The notes under the pieces were generated by a model, which saw only the letters and a program-made list of their open reading frames with translations, had not been told where the DNA came from and ran no database searches. Of a DNA stretch of 64,000 bases, positions 12,301 to 22,928 are shown piece by piece; within the stretch, counting starts at the first letter, position 1, and every line of letters starts with the position of its first letter. Source of the stretch: Argentina anserina (taxonomy: Eukaryota > Streptophyta > Magnoliopsida > Rosales > Rosaceae); the NCBI RefSeq assembly GCF_933775445.1, contig NC_065872.1, positions 20,832,001 to 20,896,000 of the forward strand, in the 5' to 3' direction. A program made the translations under genes and the position numbers.

Positions 12301-13369
12301 AGTTTGTTTCTTTCGTTTGAGTATCTTTTCCAATTTGACTATCTTTTCAATTCTCGTATGAGTATCTTTCTGTACAGCTTTCTGATTCGAGTTTCTTTTG
12401 AATTTGAGAGTGTTTCCAGTGTGGGCGTGTGTTTCTTTCAAACTGAGTATCTTTATATCGTTTGAGTATCTTTCTAATTCCAATTTGAGTATGTTTTCAA
12501 TTCTGTTTGAGTATCTTTCTGTACGGCTTTCTGATGCGATTTTCTTTTGAATTTGAGAGTGTTTCCTGTGTGGGCGTGTGATTCTTTCAACAGAGTATCT
12601 TTCTATCGTTTGAGTATCTTTCCTATTCAAATTTGAGTATCGTTTCAATACAGTTTGAGTATCTTTCTGTACGGCTTTCTGATGCGAGTTTCTATTGAAT
12701 TTGACTGTGTTTTCAGTGTGGGCGTGTGTTTCACTCAAAATGAGTATCTTTCTATCGTTTGAGTATCTTATCCAATTTGAGTATTTTTTCAATTCTCGTA
12801 TGAGTATCTTTCTGTACGGCTTTCTGATGCGAGTTTCTTTTAAATTTGAGAGTGTTTCTATTGTGGGCGTGTGTTTCTTTTCCAATTTGAGTATCTTTTC
12901 AATTCTCGTATGCGTATCTTTCTGTACGTCTTTTTGATGCGAGTTTCTTTTGAATTTGAGAGTGTTTCTAATGTGGGCGTGTGTTTCATTCAAACTGAGT
13001 ATCTTTCTATAGTTTTAATCTCTTTTCCAATTTGAGTATCTTTTCAATTCTCGCATGAGTATCTTTCTGTACGGCTTTCTGATGCGAGTTTCTTTTAAAT
13101 TTGAGAGTGTTTCTATTGTGGGCGTGTGTTTCTTTTAAACTGACTATGTTTCTATCGTTTGGGTATCTTTTCTAATTTTAGTATCTTTTTAGTTCTCGTA
13201 TGAGTATCTTTATGTACGGCTTTCTGATGCAAGTTTCTTTTGAATTTGAGAGTGTTTCCAATGTGGGCGTGTGTTTCATTCAAACTGAGTATCTTTCTAT
13301 CGTTTTAGTATCTTTTCCTATTTGAGTATATTTTCAATTCTCGTATGAGTATCTTTCTGTATGGCTTTC
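6333..13369 (+). repeat. Satellite block 1, about 145 bp monomers
   Basis: This is roughly 48 head-to-tail copies of a TC-rich monomer. A typical copy contains CTTTCTGATGCGAGTTTC, GAATTTGAGAGTGTTTCC, AGTGTGGGCGTGTGTTTC, TTTCAAACTGAGTATC and two or three further GAGTATCTTTTC units. Monomers alternate between forms with CAATACAGTTTGAG and forms with CAATTCTCGTATGAG. Copies are visibly more divergent than in the right-hand array, with frequent single-base changes and short deletions. It begins directly at the outer end of the element C LTR and ends at the element A insertion. Open frames of 60-240 codons here are by-products of the repeat. Confidence 0.95.
13365..13369. repeat. Target site duplication of element A, left copy (CTTTC)
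   Basis: CTTTC directly precedes the TGAT end of the LTR and is repeated at 30766-30770 directly after the other LTR. Five bases is the usual Ty3/Gypsy duplication length. Confidence 0.9.
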
Positions 13370-14939
13370 TGATGAGTGCTCGATTACTCGACATCAATAT
13401 TGGACCCTGTACACATCATTAGTAGTATAAAGAAAGAGGGTATCGTTCACAAACCGGGGATCCAGTCAGGGCTTAGGATCATAACACTTAACAAGAATTC
13501 ATAAAGTGGTATAAAAGAGTTTGATATAGATTCGGCATTCAAAAATAAAAACAGAAAATAAAACCTAAACTAATATATACATATGATCAACCAACCAACA
13601 CATAAACAATCACCAAAACAATTCATATAGAGAAATCGAAAACAAGTTATATGATTTTCTTTTAGAATCATGCAGAGACTTCTTATGAACACTTAAGGTT
13701 GGATCATGCAATTAAGGTTTTAAGTAGTAATCTAATCACATAGACACTTAACACATTCGATCAATACCAAGCTGCCATAATCAAAATGTAACATGTTCAT
13801 CTTCATCATGTAATTCCAAAGCCATGCACATTGAATTCAATAAGCATGTCACCTACTTAACCAACAACCATGCAATTCGAAATTCACATATAAAAGAGTA
13901 AACGTTCTTAGCATAAGTCTTTAATCCAACAACCTAAATATCATGTTACAAACATAATCATAACACTTAGGAATCAAAATTAATCATAGATAGCACACGG
14001 CAGAAACCAAAACAGAAAATTCATGAAATCAAAACATGAATTCGCATCTCTATATAAATTGAATCAAGTAGCTATCTCAAAGACAAAATTGAAACAAGAT
14101 TACACTAAACAAATCGCATACTCATCCAAGAACAAGAAAACCAAAACCGAATTTAAACATAAAGAGAATCATGGTTACACTTTATCAATCAAGCGATTCT
14201 ACAAGGTGTAGCCGTGACTTCTAAGGGAATGGAACCTCTTCACAAGTGTGCTTGAAGGCTATAGATTGGTGGAGAATGGTGGAATCGGTTTTAGGATTTC
14301 TTGGAAGGGTGAGGGATTGATTCGGCAGAGGTAGGCTTGTGCTTGTGTGCAAGGTTGATGATTCTTTAAATGGGGAGGCCGAGCCTCTATATATAAGAGA
14401 AAATAAACCCTCTTTACCGTCCCTTGTAGGAGATAGAGTCCAATTGGGAAGCTGGAATCTTCTTTGTTATGGACTTTGATTCATGTACTCCAAATCCAAC
14501 TTGATGTGGAAAACCAAATCCAATAGGGAGAACACATAAGGCTGCACGGCATCTCTCTTGGTCCAACTAGGAATAGTTAGGCCGGCCTCTTCTTCTCCTT
14601 CTTCAACTCGGATATGATGTCCTTGTCTCACTAGGAATGCATCACGGCATCTCTACTCCTTGTCCAAATATGATTTGTCTTTCCTAAAAAGAAATCGACG
14701 ATTAAGGAATAGGAAAGAATGAAAATAGGAAAGTAGAGTCCTAGTCGAGTAAGTAATCCTAGCTTAATAAGGATTTCTAACACTTAGCACAATTTCATCA
14801 TCAATTCATCTAAATCGGCATAGCTCTACTTAGAACATACAAATGAAAAATATGAACCTAAAACAACTAAATAAGAATTAACAAAGCATAAGAATATGGC
14901 ATATATACATTAAGAACGTCACACTTTGTGCTCCTATCA
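13370..14939 (-). repeat. 3' LTR of element A
   Basis: This is 1570 bp with TGAT...ATCA ends. It pairs with 29197-30765; the two differ at about 57 sites plus about four small indels by eye, near 3.6 percent. It lies next to the polypurine tract at 14940, which marks it as the 3' LTR of a minus-strand element. Confidence 0.93.
14388..14396 (-). promoter_or_regulatory. Candidate TATA box in element A LTR
   Basis: The element strand reads TTATATATAG followed by AGGCTCGGCCTCCCC. The same TATA plus GGCCTCCC context appears in the LTRs of B and D, which suggests a conserved LTR core promoter. In the other A LTR (30216-30222) the run has lost one TA pair. Confidence 0.55.
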
Positions 14940-14953
14940 ACAACCCCACACTT
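14940..14953 (-). other. Polypurine tract of element A
   Basis: The element strand reads AAGTGTGGGGTTGT directly before the 3' LTR. This is the expected position and composition for the plus-strand primer. Confidence 0.8.
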
Positions 14954-16757
14954 AGACTTTGCTAGTCCCTTAGCAAATACTAAAAAGGGAAATCAAAACA
15001 TAAAACAAAAACAAATACATCTAAAACTAACGACACAATTTACAATGCATTCAACATTTTGTCTCAGAGATCTTCAAACTCATAGCATCGAGAATAACAC
15101 TCCATCGAAATAGATAAGATGAATTCAATGGTTAATAAACATGAAATTTCATTAACAAGTAAGACATGGCAAAAACAAAGGTGATTTTAAGCTCGACATG
15201 TTCAATACAAGTTCACATTCAACTTACAAAGGATATGCACTCCAAATCTTTTCTCTCAAGAACATGGCATATGGTTAAAAGCTTTTCACACACAAGAGTT
15301 ATAATATAGTGAAATCAAACAACCTCATGAAAGACACCAATCATATGCACAAATGAACCAAAACATATGCTTACTCATGAAACAAACTCCACAGATCAAG
15401 AGCTACTCATTTTAAGAATCATGCGGATCTTTAGAAAAGAGATGGCTTAGGCTCGGCATGGATATATTTTTCAGGGTAAAGGAATCACAAAGGTCATCCT
15501 CAAGACATAGTAGAGCAAAACATTCACCTTATGTTGCCATACTCCATAAAACAAAGGCCAAATATCATCATGTTGGACCCATCCTTCACTCTAAACATTG
15601 TGAAAACGAACAAAGACTAAAGTATAACATTATTGAGCCTTCAACAAATACACCACAACTCCAAATTCACATACACAAGTGCCATGCCTTGATCATCATT
15701 CTTCATTCATTTTTCTTCATCATTTTTTCTAGCCGTGCATGTATACTTGTTCTTTCTTCTTTCACACGGCATCATTCAAAATTTTTTTTTCTTTTTCATA
15801 CTCTTTTCCCGACATACTTGCATACAATAACCTAACCCCACACTTGAATCAAATCATCACTCGATATTAACATCTAGAATCGGCCCTGCCAAGCCTCAAA
15901 GACAAGGTAGAGATATAACTATACTAAGCAAGGATATAACATGTTGGTAATGAAAGAAATGGCTCAACGTAGGCTCAAAGGGGTTAACACTAAGGTGTCC
16001 CAAGCAGGGCTCATATAAGGATTATGGCTTTTTGGCTTAAAGTGGTGCGAATCCTAAGAAAATCCAACAATCCTTTTTAAAATCAGAGTATATTATGACA
16101 TAAAGCTTCGAAACGTTTCACCAAGTAAGTTCTAGCATTCTCTAGTTCATTGCAATTCTATGGCATATGAATTGATCAAAATCAATATAATGAGGTTATA
16201 AAGCCAAGAAACGATAGAATAAACTCTCCAAAGAAAGGCACATATATGGCTCGAAACTCACATAGGTTACATGAATCAAAACAAGTAAAGAACATGCTCA
16301 TTCTGTACCTAAGTCTCAAAAATCCTCATCTACTACATGTTCGTACAAAATCTACACATCCATTAACCATCAAATAACAATGAAGTTCATTTCAATATCA
16401 TGATCATCTATCAACCAATCATTCAAAGATCAACTCATCCTAGACAGTTAAAGGCATACCTATGACTCAAAACAAAAACAACTTAAACAAAACAACTTGA
16501 AATCAAAAAAAAACCAAAAATAACACTAAAAATCGAACATCAAAGCAACAAAATTGAAACACATAAACATCAAACAATAGAATACAACGAATGATGTATA
16601 CCCCACCCCACACTTAAAACTTACATTGCCCTCAATGTACAATATGATAAGCAACGAAAATTAAAAAGAGATAAGGGATAAGAAAATGCAGACACTCGTT
16701 GATGGCTCCATCATTGGCTTAAGTTTAGAGTCTATAGCCTAGACTATCTCCAAAACA
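14954..16757 (-). other. Element A non-coding region between integrase and 3' LTR
   Basis: This is about 1.8 kb of AT-rich sequence with no envelope-like frame; the 125-codon plus-strand frame at 15458-15835 has no recognisable domain. It aligns by eye with 22929-24780 of element B. It holds two further AAGTGTGGGGT motifs (15834-15845 and 16600-16615). Athila elements often have such a spacer, sometimes with an env-like gene, which is absent here. Confidence 0.75.
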
Positions 16758-17809
16758 TTACTTGCTTAACGTAGGATCAAGGAGAGAGATCTCCTTCATG
16801 TTATGTTCCACGAAATTCTCATAATACGGCTTCAAGCGATGTCCATTAACCGTGAATTCCTTTCCATGCACAACACCTTTAATCCTGATAGCACCAGAAG
16901 GAAAAATGTGAGTAACAACAAACGGTCCAAGCCACCTAGAACGGAGCTTGCCCGGAAACAATCTAAGTCGAGAATTAAACAAAAGAACTTTCTGCCCAAC
17001 GACAAAGTGTTTCTTCCTAATCATACGGTCATGGAACATTTTAGTCTTCTCCTTGTAAACTATTGCTGAATCATAGGCTTCATTCCTAATCTCTTCAAGC
17101 TCATGCAATTGTAACTTCCTATGCAATCCGGCCTCATCAATATCCATGTTAAAATTCTTCACAGCCCACCATGCACGATGTTCAAGCTCCACAGGAAGAT
17201 GGCACGCCTTGCCATAGACTAAACGAAATGGTGACATGCCAAGAGGAGTCTTGTATGCCGTCCTATAAGCCCAAAGAGCATCATCCAATCGTTGAGACCA
17301 ATCTTTGCGTGATGGTCCAACAAACTTCTCCAAAATTCTCTTGATCACACGATTAGATAGCTCCACTTGTCCACTTGTTTGGGGGTGATAAGGCGTAGCA
17401 ACCTTATGCTTGATTCCATACTTTTTCAACAACGCCTCAATGGTGCGGTTGCAAAAGTGAGATCCTCCATCACTAGTGATAACTCTCGGCATACCAAACC
17501 TAGAGAAAATGTTAGAATGAAGGAAATATGCAACAACTCGAGAATCATTAGTCCGGGTGGCTTTTTTGCTTCCACCCATTTCGAAACATAATCAACACAA
17601 ACAAGTATGTACAAGAAACCATTTGAGCTAGGAAAAGGTCCCATGAAATCAATACCCCAACAATCAAATATTTCAACATATATAATCGGTGTCATAGGCA
17701 TTTGATCCCTAGATCCTAAGTTTCCCATGCGTTGGCATCTATCACAAGTCATGCAAAAATGATATGCATCTTTGAAAATCGTAGGCCAAAAGAAACCACA
17801 TTCTAACAC
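16758..17809 (-). pseudogene. Element A integrase (frameshifted)
   Basis: Integrase would insert the cDNA into the chromosome. The first frame (17426-17809) holds [13 protein letters not shown], the end of the zinc-binding domain, then WGIDFMGPF with the first catalytic Asp. After WVEAKK the frame slips in a run of six A on the element strand at about 17565. The second frame (16758-17579) continues with [12 protein letters not shown] (second Asp), [14 protein letters not shown] (catalytic Glu), the Athila block [19 protein letters not shown] and the C-terminal GPY/F-type region [15 protein letters not shown]. All three DDE residues are present. There is no chromodomain, as expected for Athila. 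A one-base change in the homopolymer explains the break, and the N-terminal zinc finger upstream is further damaged by stops. Confidence 0.88.
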
Positions 17810-17889
17810 CTTAAGAGCAGGTTACGTGAACTAAAATGTCATCCACAAGATTCAGAATGGCAAAAAGTAATTATAGAATGATGTTCAGA

Positions 17890-18405
17890 TTATGGGACAC
17901 ACCTCCTATTGATTTGATCAACATAATGTTTCCACAAGTGTTCAGATTCTGGTTCATCCCAAACATAATACTTAGCTAATGCCTTGAGTCTATTCTTTTG
18001 AGCATGCGATAAAGTATCCGGAAATTTCTTAGAAACAAGATAATTCACAATATCTGCATACCATGGCTCACTTACCTCAACTCGAAAGAGTTCCTCATCC
18101 GGAAAGCTATCTTGGATAGCCAAGGGCTCGGCATCACTCACCAAATGACTCAAGTGATCCGCCACAACATTGTCAGTTCCCTTCTTGTCCTTGATCTCGA
18201 GATCGAACTCTTGAAGTAGAAGAATCCATCGAATCAATCTTGGTTTGGCATCCTTCTTCGTCATTAAATACTTCAAAGCTGCATGGTCATTGTAAGCAAT
18301 AACTTTGGATTGAAGTAAGTAAGAACGAAACTTATCTAGAGCAAAGATCACGGCAAGAAGTTCTTTTTCAGTTGTGGTGTAGTTCTGTTGAGCATCATTG
18401 AGCGT
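17890..18405 (-). pseudogene. Element A RNase H and start of integrase zinc finger
   Basis: RNase H removes the RNA strand during cDNA synthesis. Visible motifs are [17 protein letters not shown] with the catalytic Glu region, [10 protein letters not shown] with a catalytic Asp, and [14 protein letters not shown] near the end. A connecting region leads to [18 protein letters not shown] and RRCVP, the beginning of the integrase HHCC finger. A TAA stop follows at 17890. The next 80 bases up to the following integrase frame contain another stop and a frameshift. Its upstream limit is the TGA at 18406-18408. Confidence 0.82.
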
Positions 18406-19887
18406 TCATGAGGCATAATAGATGGCGTAGGGCTACTTATCCTTCCTCTGCCCTAGCACGGCTCCAACTGCATAGTCGGAGGCATCACACATCAACTCAA
18501 ATGGCAAGGACCGATCCAGCAGTGCCATGATAGGTGCTGAAGTTAAGAGCTTCTTTAAAGTCTCAAATGCATGCTTGCAATCATCATCAAAGTGAAAGGG
18601 AACGTCCTTTTGAAGCAGTGAACTCATTGGTCTCGCAATCTTGGAAAAGTCCTTGATAAACCTACGTTAGAAACCTGCATGTCCAAGAAACGATTGAACA
18701 TCCCTCACACTTGTGGGGAGGGGTAAGTGACGTACAAGATCTATTTTAGACTTATCAACTTCAATTCCTCTAGATGAAACAATATGGCCTAAGACAATGC
18801 CTTGCGTAACCATGAAATGACATTTCTCCCAATTCAAAACCAAGTTAGTTTCTTCACAACGTTTAAGCACAAGTTCAACATTCTCTAGGCATGTTTCGAA
18901 ATTTTCACCATAAACAGAAAAATCATCCATGAAAACTTCAATTTTAGAACCAATATCCTCAGAGAAAATGTGATACATGCAACGTTGAAACGTACTTGGA
19001 GTGTTGCATAAACCAAAAGGCATTCGACGATAAGCAAACGTACCAAAAGGGCATGTGAACGTAGTCTTCTCTTGATCTTCTTCCGCAACACTAATTTATT
19101 TGTATCCATTATATCTATCAAGGAAACAATAGAAAGAATGACCAGCTAACGTCTCAAGCATTTGATCAATGAATGGCAACGGAATATGGTCCTTCCTTGT
19201 CGTAGCATTGAGCTTCCTATAGTCGATACAGACACGGTGACCGGTCACTGTCCTTTGAGGCACTAACTCGTTATCTTTGTTCTTCACCACCGTGGTTCCT
19301 GACTTCTTTGGCACAACTTGAATGGGAGAGATCCACCTACTATCCGAGCTGGGGTAGATCACGCCACAATCATGCAACTTAGTGATTTCATCCTTGACAA
19401 CTTGCATCATTGGTGGGTGAAGACGTGTCTGACCTTCCTTGGTTGGTTTTGCACCATCTTCAAGCAAAATTCGGTGCACACACATGGTAGGGCTGATTCC
19501 TTTGATGTCGGCTAAGGTCCATCCTATTGTTGTCTTGTGTCTCTTCAGCACTTCAATCAATCTCTCCTCTTGTTCCTTGTTTATTGCAGATGAAATGATC
19601 ACTGGCAATGTATCCTCATCTCCTAAAAATGCATACTTCAAGTGGTCCAGAAGAACCTTAAGATCGAGCTTTGGAGCTTGCACCACAAAAGGAAGATTCT
19701 TGTTAGTAGTTAAGAGAATTGGACTAGGAGAGATATAGCTTACCTCACGTGCAATCTCAAGAGAGGTCACGTTCTCTAGAACAAAGGTTGGCATGGCATC
19801 ATTGGTTTCTAACTCAGAAATGTTGGAACCATCACTTGTAAATCTTGCCCCTTGAGCAATAGTGAGTGCCAACTCGTCATGTGCCAA
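18406..19887 (-). pseudogene. Element A reverse transcriptase with several stops
   Basis: RT reads in one main frame. 19096-19887 carries RLHPPMMQVVKDEITKLHDC, VPKKSG and CIDYRKLNATTRKDHIPLPF. FLDRYNGYK then meets a TAA at 19096-19098, where element C reads FLDGYSGYNQI. 18667-19023 carries MPFGLCNTPSTFQRCM and the FMDDFSVYGEN catalytic box and stops at TAA (Tyr in C). 18433-18627 carries the start of RNase H, CDASDYAVGAVLGQ, and stops at TAG (Gln in C). A TGA follows at 18406-18408. All four stops are single- or two-base changes from sense codons seen in C. The Gly to Arg change in FLDGY also touches a conserved residue. Confidence 0.87.
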
Positions 19888-19936
19888 GGTATCTAAATAG
19901 TTATCTGCAAGGGAATCAAGAATGTCAACTGAACAA

Positions 19937-20775
19937 TCACTTAACTCCGAAAAGAGGATACCTCATGGCTTCAAAAATGTTGAAGCTAATCACTTCACCA
20001 TCGAACTCAAAGGCGAGTGATCCACTAAACACATCGATTTTAGTTCGTGCAGTCCTCATGAAGGGACGGCCCAACAAGATAGGGACCTCCTTGTCATCTG
20101 CCTTAGTTGGCTCCATGTCAATGACATAGAAGTCTGCAGGGAAAATTAAGCTCGAAACCTGCACAAGAACATTTTCAACATATCCCAAAGGGACTTTGTT
20201 GGAACAATCAGTCAATCGAATCACAACATTATCACGTTTCAAATCACCTAGACCTGGGTCCTCATAGATATAGTACGGTATTACATTGATTGATGCACCT
20301 AAGTCTAGCATTATCTTTTCAAATGTCATGTTTCCGATTGTACAAGGGATAGAAAAACTCCCTAGATCCTTAAGCTTTGGTGGTAGCTTCCGTTGGAGCA
20401 CGGCAGAAACCGTCTCACTTATTGTGACAACCTCCTTCTCTCCAGTCATCCTCTTATTGGTGCACAATTGTTTCAAAAACTTAGTATACCTAGGATTCTG
20501 TTGTATGCATTCAATAAGAGGCATGTTCACTTCCACCTTCTTGAAGATGTCGAGCATGGCTTGATCAGAGTCATCCTTCTTTTGCTTTGCAAATCTACTA
20601 GGGAAGGGAACACGAGGAACATCATTAGTTGAAACCAAACCACTAGAGTTAGGATCCTTACCTTTGTCATGCACGGCATGATCTCCTTGAGGAAGAGGCA
20701 TGGCATCATAAGCCTTAGAGGAGGCAAGGTCCTTCTCTAAGTCTTTGACATTGAAATTCTCGGCCTCTTGTCCTC
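19937..20775 (-). pseudogene. Element A protease with upstream linker
   Basis: The frame reads the gag-protease linker (DKGKDPNSSGLVSTN, FAKQKKDDSDQAMLDIFKK, KFLKQLCTNKRM), then the protease with KLPPKLKDLGSF, active-site LDLGASINVIP and PILLGRPFMRTARTKID. After SGSLAFEFDGEVISFNIFEA it ends at FGVK and a stop, because an extra base near 19955-19960 shifts the frame out of RT. The residues before about 20775 in this frame are gag sequence read out of frame, the result of an internal gag deletion. Confidence 0.83.
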
Positions 20776-21047
20776 TTATTGGTGGTGTCGAGTCCTTCAT
20801 AGAAGAATTCCACCAAGTCATCCAACGAAATACCATGGTGAGGGCACTTCCTTTGTAATTCCTGAAATTCCTCCCAAGCCTCATAGAGTGAATCATCATC
20901 TTTTTGAGTGAAGTTCTGAATCTCCCTCCTAAGTCTTTTTGTGAGTTTAGTAGGGAAGAATTGCTTCAAGAACCTCCTAGTCATTTCGTCCCATGCAGTG
21001 ATGATTCCAGCATGAAAGAGTACAACCAACGCTTAGCATCGTCCTTA
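20776..21047 (-). pseudogene. Element A gag, capsid C-terminal part, next to element B
   Basis: The capsid segment reads RRFLKQFFPTKLTKRLRREI, DSLYEAWEEFQELQRKCP and DDLVEFFYEGLDTTNK, then joins abruptly to the linker. Compared with element C, about 805 bp are missing, including the rest of capsid and the nucleocapsid knuckle. A one-base loss near 21010-21015 also shifts the frame. The segment ends at the element B duplication, and gag resumes at 27954. Confidence 0.82.
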
Positions 21048-21052
21048 AGGGT
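21048..21052. repeat. Target site duplication of element B, left copy (AGGGT)
   Basis: AGGGT precedes the LTR start at 21053 and is repeated at 27949-27953. Removing B and one copy gives the uninterrupted gag text seen in element C at about 3411-3450. Confidence 0.95.
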
Positions 21053-22914
21053 TGATAGAGCGTTGGTTAAGACGTCTATAAAATACCCTGTAAAACATCA
21101 TCGTTAGTATAGAATAAGCAGGGATCGTTCAGTCCGGGGAATCAAAAGGGCCTCAAAACTTATCATGTTATTGGGGGATTTGATTTGGATTCTAAAACTA
21201 CAACTTAAAATAAATCCTAAATTACTTATATACAATTGATCAACCACTCATCACATAATCAAAACACGAATTCTACTCAAGAAACATGTAAAACACGCAT
21301 AGAACAACATATAGGCAGCAAGTATTTTCGATTATATCTAAGTCCATTTCAATTCTAATTCTAATTAGAGTCCAAAGCGGTTCATCTAATCGTTAAGACT
21401 TCTTAATTATTTAGAATCAACGAAGCGTTCAATCCTAAACATATGCTAAAAAGAGTTCAACATAACGAAGCGTACTAGTTAAACAACAAAGTAGCACATA
21501 AGCACATTAAGTCGAATTGGAGACATGTAAGCAAGCATGGCGTCACTCATCTTGATTAAACATGCAAATTCCTAAAACTATCACAGCCCTATATAAGTAT
21601 CCATAATTGAAACACGAAGCGCATATTCAATCAATGAACACTTTGGTGAATTAAATCGCAAGCTTAGGAGAACCATGGCCTTGGCTTCCTCGAGCATTGA
21701 TTTAGATGCACAAGTTCGAGGAATAAATTGAAATAAAACCTAAATAGAAATAGAAAACCTACTGCCCATAGATGCTACACACGACATACACACATATTTC
21801 ATGAGTTCATGCAATCAAAACATAAAACCAAAGAAGTCTGAAATTATGTTCCTCATATATGAAACCGAAAATAACATCCAATGATTCATACAATAAATTG
21901 GAAATTTGCAGAAAATAAAAAGAAAGATTACAAGCCATGGATGAATCACACATTAGAAACCTTATAGGATGAAGCAAGGATGAATTCGAATTGGTGGAGG
22001 AGGAAGATGAGCACGGCTTGGTGATGATGGATGAAGGTTTTTGGCTTGAATTTTCTGGATATTTTTGGGCAGAATTTCGGCTTGCTTTGTAAGAGAATGG
22101 AGATGGTGAATTGTGAGGGAGGCCATGCCTTTTATAGAGGAAGGAGGAGAGGAATGGCTGCTAGGGTTATGAATGGGCTGATCCATATATGCACGGCTGG
22201 AATTTCTTCTTTTTAATTAGATCTAATGGCTGCCCTTCTTTTCCTTGTAGAACAAGCTCTTATCTCCTTGTTACTCTAGGGTTAGCATGGCATGGGCTGG
22301 GCTCCTTCTCCTTGGCTGAATTGGATAGCATGGCAAGAACTTCTTCTCCTTGAATTATCTCTTCAAATCTGAAAATAAGAAAAGAAAATCAATAGTAAGA
22401 GATAATACATTTCGAAAATCATGTCATAATCTAGATATTTGTTTTCTTAAAAAGACACATGTAATAGATGAACTCAACTAGATTAGGAAAGTTTCTAATT
22501 TGCAAAAAGGAAACTTACTAGAATAAGTAAGTTACTAGAACAAGGAAGTTCATTTAGGAAAGTTTCGTGATAAGAGTTTGAGTTCAAGTAGGACTTTCCA
22601 AAATGGTACGTTTCCTAGTCTAACAAGGATTCCTAATGCCAACAGGACTCTCAACATATCACCAATGCGACCAAAACGTAGATAGATGAAGACTCCTAAT
22701 CCAACTAGGTTTCCTAGTCCTATAAGGATTCCTACTCAAACTAGGACTCTAGACCAATTCTTCATTTTTAGCTCGTTTAAGCACAAAAACACATCCATAA
22801 CCATCATAGACTCCTATTGTGACTCAATGACTCGATATTACAGCAATAAGGGTTAAACAAAGTACAAATGGAGGTAAAAATATATTAAGAACGTAGCACA
22901 AAGTGCTCCTATCA
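21053..22914 (-). repeat. 3' LTR of element B
   Basis: This is 1862 bp with TGAT...ATCA ends, next to the PPT. It is the same length as the partner at 26087-27948, with about 0.9 percent difference by eye. Frames such as 21962-22186 recur in both LTRs only because the LTRs are copies. Confidence 0.95.
22130..22136 (-). promoter_or_regulatory. Candidate TATA box in element B 3' LTR
   Basis: The element strand reads CTATAAAAGGCATGGCCTCCC. The GGCCTCCC that follows is shared with the LTRs of A and D. The partner LTR has the same box at 27164-27170. Confidence 0.55.
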
Positions 22915-22928
22915 ACTACCCCACACTT
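22915..22928 (-). other. Polypurine tract of element B
   Basis: The element strand reads AAGTGTGGGGTAGT directly before the 3' LTR, nearly the same as in element A. Confidence 0.8.

Noticed and set aside
12271..12993. 240-codon open frame in satellite block 1, and many 60-170 codon frames on both strands
   Set aside because: They are periodic with the monomer, vary freely in length, and change frame between copies because 145 and 149 are not multiples of three. There is no domain or start context, so they are by-products of a stop-poor repeat.
15458..15835. 125-codon plus-strand frame in the element A 3' region as a possible env-like gene
   Set aside because: It runs on the wrong strand, has low-complexity His/Phe/Ser composition and is not conserved in the matching part of element B.
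21962..22186. 74-codon frame repeated at 26996-27220
   Set aside because: The two copies are simply the same place in the two LTRs of element B.
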